From Pilasporangium apinafurcum (Eukaryota > Oomycota > Peronosporomycetes > Pythiales > Pythiaceae), in assembly GCA_001600495.1 (NCBI GenBank), contig BCKE01000030.1:33005-97004 (forward strand): DNA of 64,000 nt. The letters run 5' to 3'. Below the pieces are notes generated by a model. That model made no database searches and had not been told where the DNA came from. It saw only the letters and a program-made list of their open reading frames with translations. The stretch's first letter is position 1; every line of letters starts with the position of its first letter. This document shows positions 62,401 through 64,000 of the stretch, in pieces. Both the position numbers and the translations under genes were made by a program.

Positions 62401-64000
62401 CATCCAGCAGTGGCGACCTTTACATGGCTGACAAAACCAAGACTGCTAAAGGCTCGCTTTGCGTATTCGACCTTTCTAGTGTTTCCAGTCAAGCGGACTA
62501 TAACTTTTCGAGTGGGCGGTTTAGCGTTGAACTCGAGCTGGAATATATTCATGTTCGAGACTCGCGAATAAATTCACAATTATCGCAATCGTATCGAGAC
62601 GTGCTTGTATTTGAACGCGGACGAAACGAATATTCGAAAGCCATATCAATCAGCTTCGCTCGATCTCAACAGGCTGTAGATGTTGATACCGTTGGTTTTG
62701 CTGCGTCATTTCTTACTTCTGATCAGAAGCATCAGGCACGAAAGCGGGCAGATACACTGTCTACCCCAACAGGGAGTCAGAGTCGAATCCAATCACAACC
62801 TGGGAGCTTATCAACGACAGCAGTGGGTGGTTTAAGTGACTTCGGCTCTTCTCGACACCGACGAGGCTCTCGCACCTTCTCGTTTACTGAATCACGAGAA
62901 GATAGAGATCGTAGTGTCGCTGGCCCTGAAAATGTTACGGAAGAAACTGCTGGTGTTATCGGAAGCGAATTGAATATGGACTTAGTGGTTGATATCGTTG
63001 GATTCCGAGTTATTTCATCCAATATATACTATGACATGTTGAAATTTCTGGAAATTCCATGGGGTAATGGCGGAGTTGATAGAGATTTGAGAGGAGATAC
63101 AAATCGAAGTGTACCGACCGATCGAGAAATGAAATTTGTACACGGCGACAGTTCATCAGAAATGAATACGAGGGAAGGGAGACAGAAAGAGATTGCTCCT
63201 GCGTTTCGAAAAGTCAAGGTGGAAGTTAGTTTGGGGCCATCTGCTGTTTTACTGGTTGAAGATCCGGTCAAGTCTAGGTCGCGTGCATTAACGCTCTCAT
63301 GGGAAGCTAAGGTCGAACTGGGTCTACTTCAGCGTCTAAATCCAGACGAAGAAGGTGAAAGCGAAATGAAATATCAACACCAGCATCAAAACCAGCTCTA
63401 TGTTCGAGTCGGGATTGATAACATTCAAGCTACATCACGATTTTCAAATGATAGCATTTGGGCTGGTGAGGGTGATAATTCATCAACCAATGCTGGAGCA
63501 GATTGTTTGAAGCCAATTTCCTTAGAAAGCGTACTACATTTAAATCTGCAGACGAAGTTCTTACGCTTTCGTACCTCATTTGATCGTATCATGGAGCTAC
63601 GATTTGGGTATTTGGACTTTTGTACAATGGTTGCAGCTCTGGAGAATATTCTACGGAGACCAGTGCCCATGTCATCATCGCAGGAATTTGCCCCAAAACG
63701 ACGTTCATCATCTGGCTCATCAATATCATCCCTCTCTATGAGTAATGGTGGCAAAGATCTTCCTTGGTTGGCAAGTCGTGGGAACTACTCGTCATCGATT
63801 GGTAGGCACTCTCTGACGAGTCAAGCTAGCGGCAATGCGATAGTATCAGCGGAAGATCAGAAACGAACGCCTGCATTTTACGGGGTATCTCTTATTCATT
63901 TAGTTTCAGCAAGTTTTCGTGGAAGGCTCCAAACACGCCCAGTGGTTGGATTCTACAGTTCGAGTTGGAAGAAACGCTATTTGGTNNNANNNTTCNCNNC
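56496..64000 (+). CDS. VPS13: VPS13-type bridge-like lipid transfer protein, partial 3'
   Basis: One uninterrupted frame from ATG 56496 to the window end (about 2500 codons, no stop). The N-terminus is a chorein domain: VLDAVLGSYVKNIDPDALKI, WSGKIEVDAVELQPDAF, LPWSNFANQPIRVDIQDM. Further on come VPS13-like repeats with beta-rich blocks and long acidic disordered loops. The last readable residues (GFYSSSWKKRYLV) look like the opening of a PH domain. Family role: long groove protein moving phospholipids in bulk at membrane contact sites. Intronless over 7.5 kb; adaptor-binding, DH-like and PH-like C-terminal parts are outside. The frame was spot-checked at several points, not translated codon by codon. 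Confidence 0.9.
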   Translation, partial: MFFFQRYVHVVLDAVLGSYVKNIDPDALKISVWSGKIEVDAVELQPDAFKLPPEFRLVKGTLHQLRIELPWSNFANQPIRVDIQDMNLLLYVWDGDDTKEQPREATPEELEKQKKKLRDQLQRKRATIDAIEKATEINERNGKLHSQNHADDKHQPQNWTQSFFFKLLVKLLDNVQVQVQHLHLRLEDRVSDPQRPYAVGMTLESIIIKSADEGWNYTMVLRSSSTDTMSTSFLRKKMDVNKFGIYWSLPLVPVPETILDDGFAFAKCMQMHFWAANDDDTPPLVSTATFPTLFEKNDYLIHPITVSMRLTVNDGNAKLPLTHQELSNRVLARLGTPWMMETIDAIGDDAWQEFVDNMPKLAGDRKYTLGFVFSEAWAVARDLSEEEDVIPSITQFKEALASCLQWSRHEVDRLERCIVVYREAVVHVMEEKSTYIDADATIDQIRISLHRKQYLSALSLISFLTVRQRQRKYLSLRPKRIRVRENPAIWWNYAIRAVLMDVRERLARVDWQTLYRKKIQRKRYKELYTVLAFSHSFAASLVPEKVSKMSKDEAIAIMDELEMEMDVRELLRLRKDVRKNVTSKESEQKVIDAMAKKKIPSANIADGEPAGGAALIPPSTSSRLWGYAAWLTGTATNQVPGLAVAGRHEASDGKETDRANSIASDDVMWSEQDTKDLYDAIDFHPMTDSSENKPRHSPSDEEESGQDYKQLQEQQHIWYRFQLRLAKGSFGLSLKDTPNNTYEALPISQPSFGVSPSVGIRQRPSTLVVSLDEVDIQFLVRPKSMEMSLQLRDAFFHQTSDLSDDIGSIYHSKSLSIGNDFFLQRMDMDEVMRYHPADVQSQMSSVRLRNCERELPLIYLSIESRNPRKERDEDQNGLASADMSAAARLLRISLVTQALKCNVNLMFLLDVASVFTRPVNVDLSGLDQTAWQRARSLQSYSAAQLRDALARRTKVEMRLDVISPLINIVQSPSSLSQGSASTQVNMLVFLGHLRATTSHPSAGEDHNDNEEIERKTKSENSTTTWKKALTRPTDHLYDVLEFSISGIEAQIWDGNHNIRSPAMFYLPLTEHEETSLWRYLLEKTSLSFNFCTSVTPDDPTKPLLKLFGGVDSIHLNMSASTFRSLVRLVRSFGQDFSLHAKRRADAKIASAAVSGQVNGISIPSFKQTHTSRLVKSSSYLQPGPTLPSFSSMRGPRTSVSERTIYIPFSNGMEEKKQTIENEIHDKDLIKLWTRVLCLVQFDVGEIVMKLQIHDVGDSSEKIVLARSGDIMTRLMIRSYDRRLEFALGTFSMEDILLKKASEDPLNHVVETRRFLMSSGTHETTDDSHAKTISNSKEQLIRVAVTNISSEAVLPKDKSMWKLISYEEMSMGFGHYSIWQYPLLTPFSVDASVRTLTINVHQDSLAELLVFFFERDKMSAEASSSVHADEVTESTSEPHIEESAPPLSPIDTEASGGTISKKFGAWMSSSFMESDTPLKSSPPIVNEELDEADTEDLKDAPASLQLRLHVDGLSLFLHLDAKQNPQGTSSAFMSLTTQKFCCCIHKFPRYLSIYSYLSSLKICDLSLSEKHLREIVSHGTINRGQNEENHDTTFGDLAYDDEGHIENSSILGHIPKTDEILNVLNSVPAVFACAAQFYGADQIQQAWHPGYSNRFSIRLKSPRIRFLYSFVNDFQQYFFNGILLQTVLAVFVKERPEMLWEGDFQLSGDHDGERSSQPADDQTKNRGYLGSDVVSMFPLIDLKLEDAVMEMPPHRMSSEALLLRFDRFCVSNEHVVDSFRSLENRIVAKVLLNSSLTQLQLDMSTLRIVSVILVDDEGENRGRVDSGFITQSLLGSTNFTLGVDFRSRNAMKFNMHFTPVHLVCNQEQYGFVLRVPYQNFRERSRYVFSQKRDVTSLHNSTAQSAGILQRRRSRSPSLVGGSASGVSKGHGDEESYGLNEGEIEERHALITLLIPEITMEILHGQEGYHPSSSGDLYMADKTKTAKGSLCVFDLSSVSSQADYNFSSGRFSVELELEYIHVRDSRINSQLSQSYRDVLVFERGRNEYSKAISISFARSQQAVDVDTVGFAASFLTSDQKHQARKRADTLSTPTGSQSRIQSQPGSLSTTAVGGLSDFGSSRHRRGSRTFSFTESREDRDRSVAGPENVTEETAGVIGSELNMDLVVDIVGFRVISSNIYYDMLKFLEIPWGNGGVDRDLRGDTNRSVPTDREMKFVHGDSSSEMNTREGRQKEIAPAFRKVKVEVSLGPSAVLLVEDPVKSRSRALTLSWEAKVELGLLQRLNPDEEGESEMKYQHQHQNQLYVRVGIDNIQATSRFSNDSIWAGEGDNSSTNAGADCLKPISLESVLHLNLQTKFLRFRTSFDRIMELRFGYLDFCTMVAALENILRRPVPMSSSQEFAPKRRSSSGSSISSLSMSNGGKDLPWLASRGNYSSSIGRHSLTSQASGNAIVSAEDQKRTPAFYGVSLIHLVSASFRGRLQTRPVVGFYSSSWKKRYLXXXFX
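63986..64000. other. Ambiguous bases at the window end
   Basis: Mixed Ns begin at 63986, probably a sequencing or assembly gap inside the VPS13 gene. Confidence 0.9.

Noticed and set aside
1-64000. CRISPR arrays, rRNA, LTR retrotransposons
   Set aside because: No regular short repeats, rRNA signatures, or RT/integrase motifs were seen.

Overview
This is a eukaryotic nuclear contig from an oomycete, most likely a zoosporic Phytophthora- or Plasmopara-like species with AT-leaning intergenic DNA. The evidence is short GT-AG introns of about 45-110 bp, compact genes separated by AT-rich gaps, several MYB proteins of the SHAQKYF-related 'THAQKY' class, and housekeeping genes (HPPD, Rab21, Sec20, VPS13). 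An axonemal DRC10-like gene at the left edge implies flagellated spores. Species is not resolvable from the window alone.

Layout. 1-3.6 kb: minus-strand DRC10/IQCD-like coiled-coil gene, PH-MIT gene, first MYB gene. 5.0-7.3 kb: a small secreted-peptide candidate and a PNGase A-like gene. 7.5-12.3 kb: a decayed hAT transposon whose transposase is one frame broken by three nonsense codons. 12.7-18.0 kb: a two-PDZ scaffold protein diverging from an HGSNAT-like multi-exon acetyltransferase. 19.6-38.0 kb: a gene-poor expanse holding seven more single-repeat MYB genes plus relics (eight MYB genes in the window). 38.9-40.4 kb: 4-hydroxyphenylpyruvate dioxygenase (three exons). 41.8-45.1 kb: tandem pair of TMBIM/Lifeguard membrane proteins, each preceded by a decayed Fanzor/TnpB-type fragment. 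45.4-47.9 kb: a near-complete Fanzor (eukaryotic TnpB homologue) element of about 2.5 kb with a large palindromic hairpin at each end. 48.4-56.3 kb: trafficking cluster of vezatin-like protein, small unknown gene, Rab21, class-3 lipase and the SNARE Sec20. 56.5 kb to the end: a giant intronless VPS13-type lipid-transfer gene, cut by the window end in an N-run.

The most exciting system is the 41-48 kb region: a Fanzor element with IS605-like palindromic ends, and two further Fanzor-like relics next to a duplicated TMBIM gene. The RuvC aspartates, an upstream glutamate and a four-Cys zinc finger are all still readable. The element is inactive as sequenced (three in-frame stops), but its structure suggests a family that probably has intact relatives in the genome. 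The second notable system is the local expansion of THAQKY MYB regulators, with two subfamilies defined by their N-terminal and C-terminal helix motifs.

All exon joins were worked out by hand from GT/AG sites and phase. Where the phases close across all exons (PH-MIT, HGSNAT-like, HPPD, lipase, Rab21, Sec20) I trust the models more. Several 5' ends remain open (PNGase A, vezatin-like, Fanzor).
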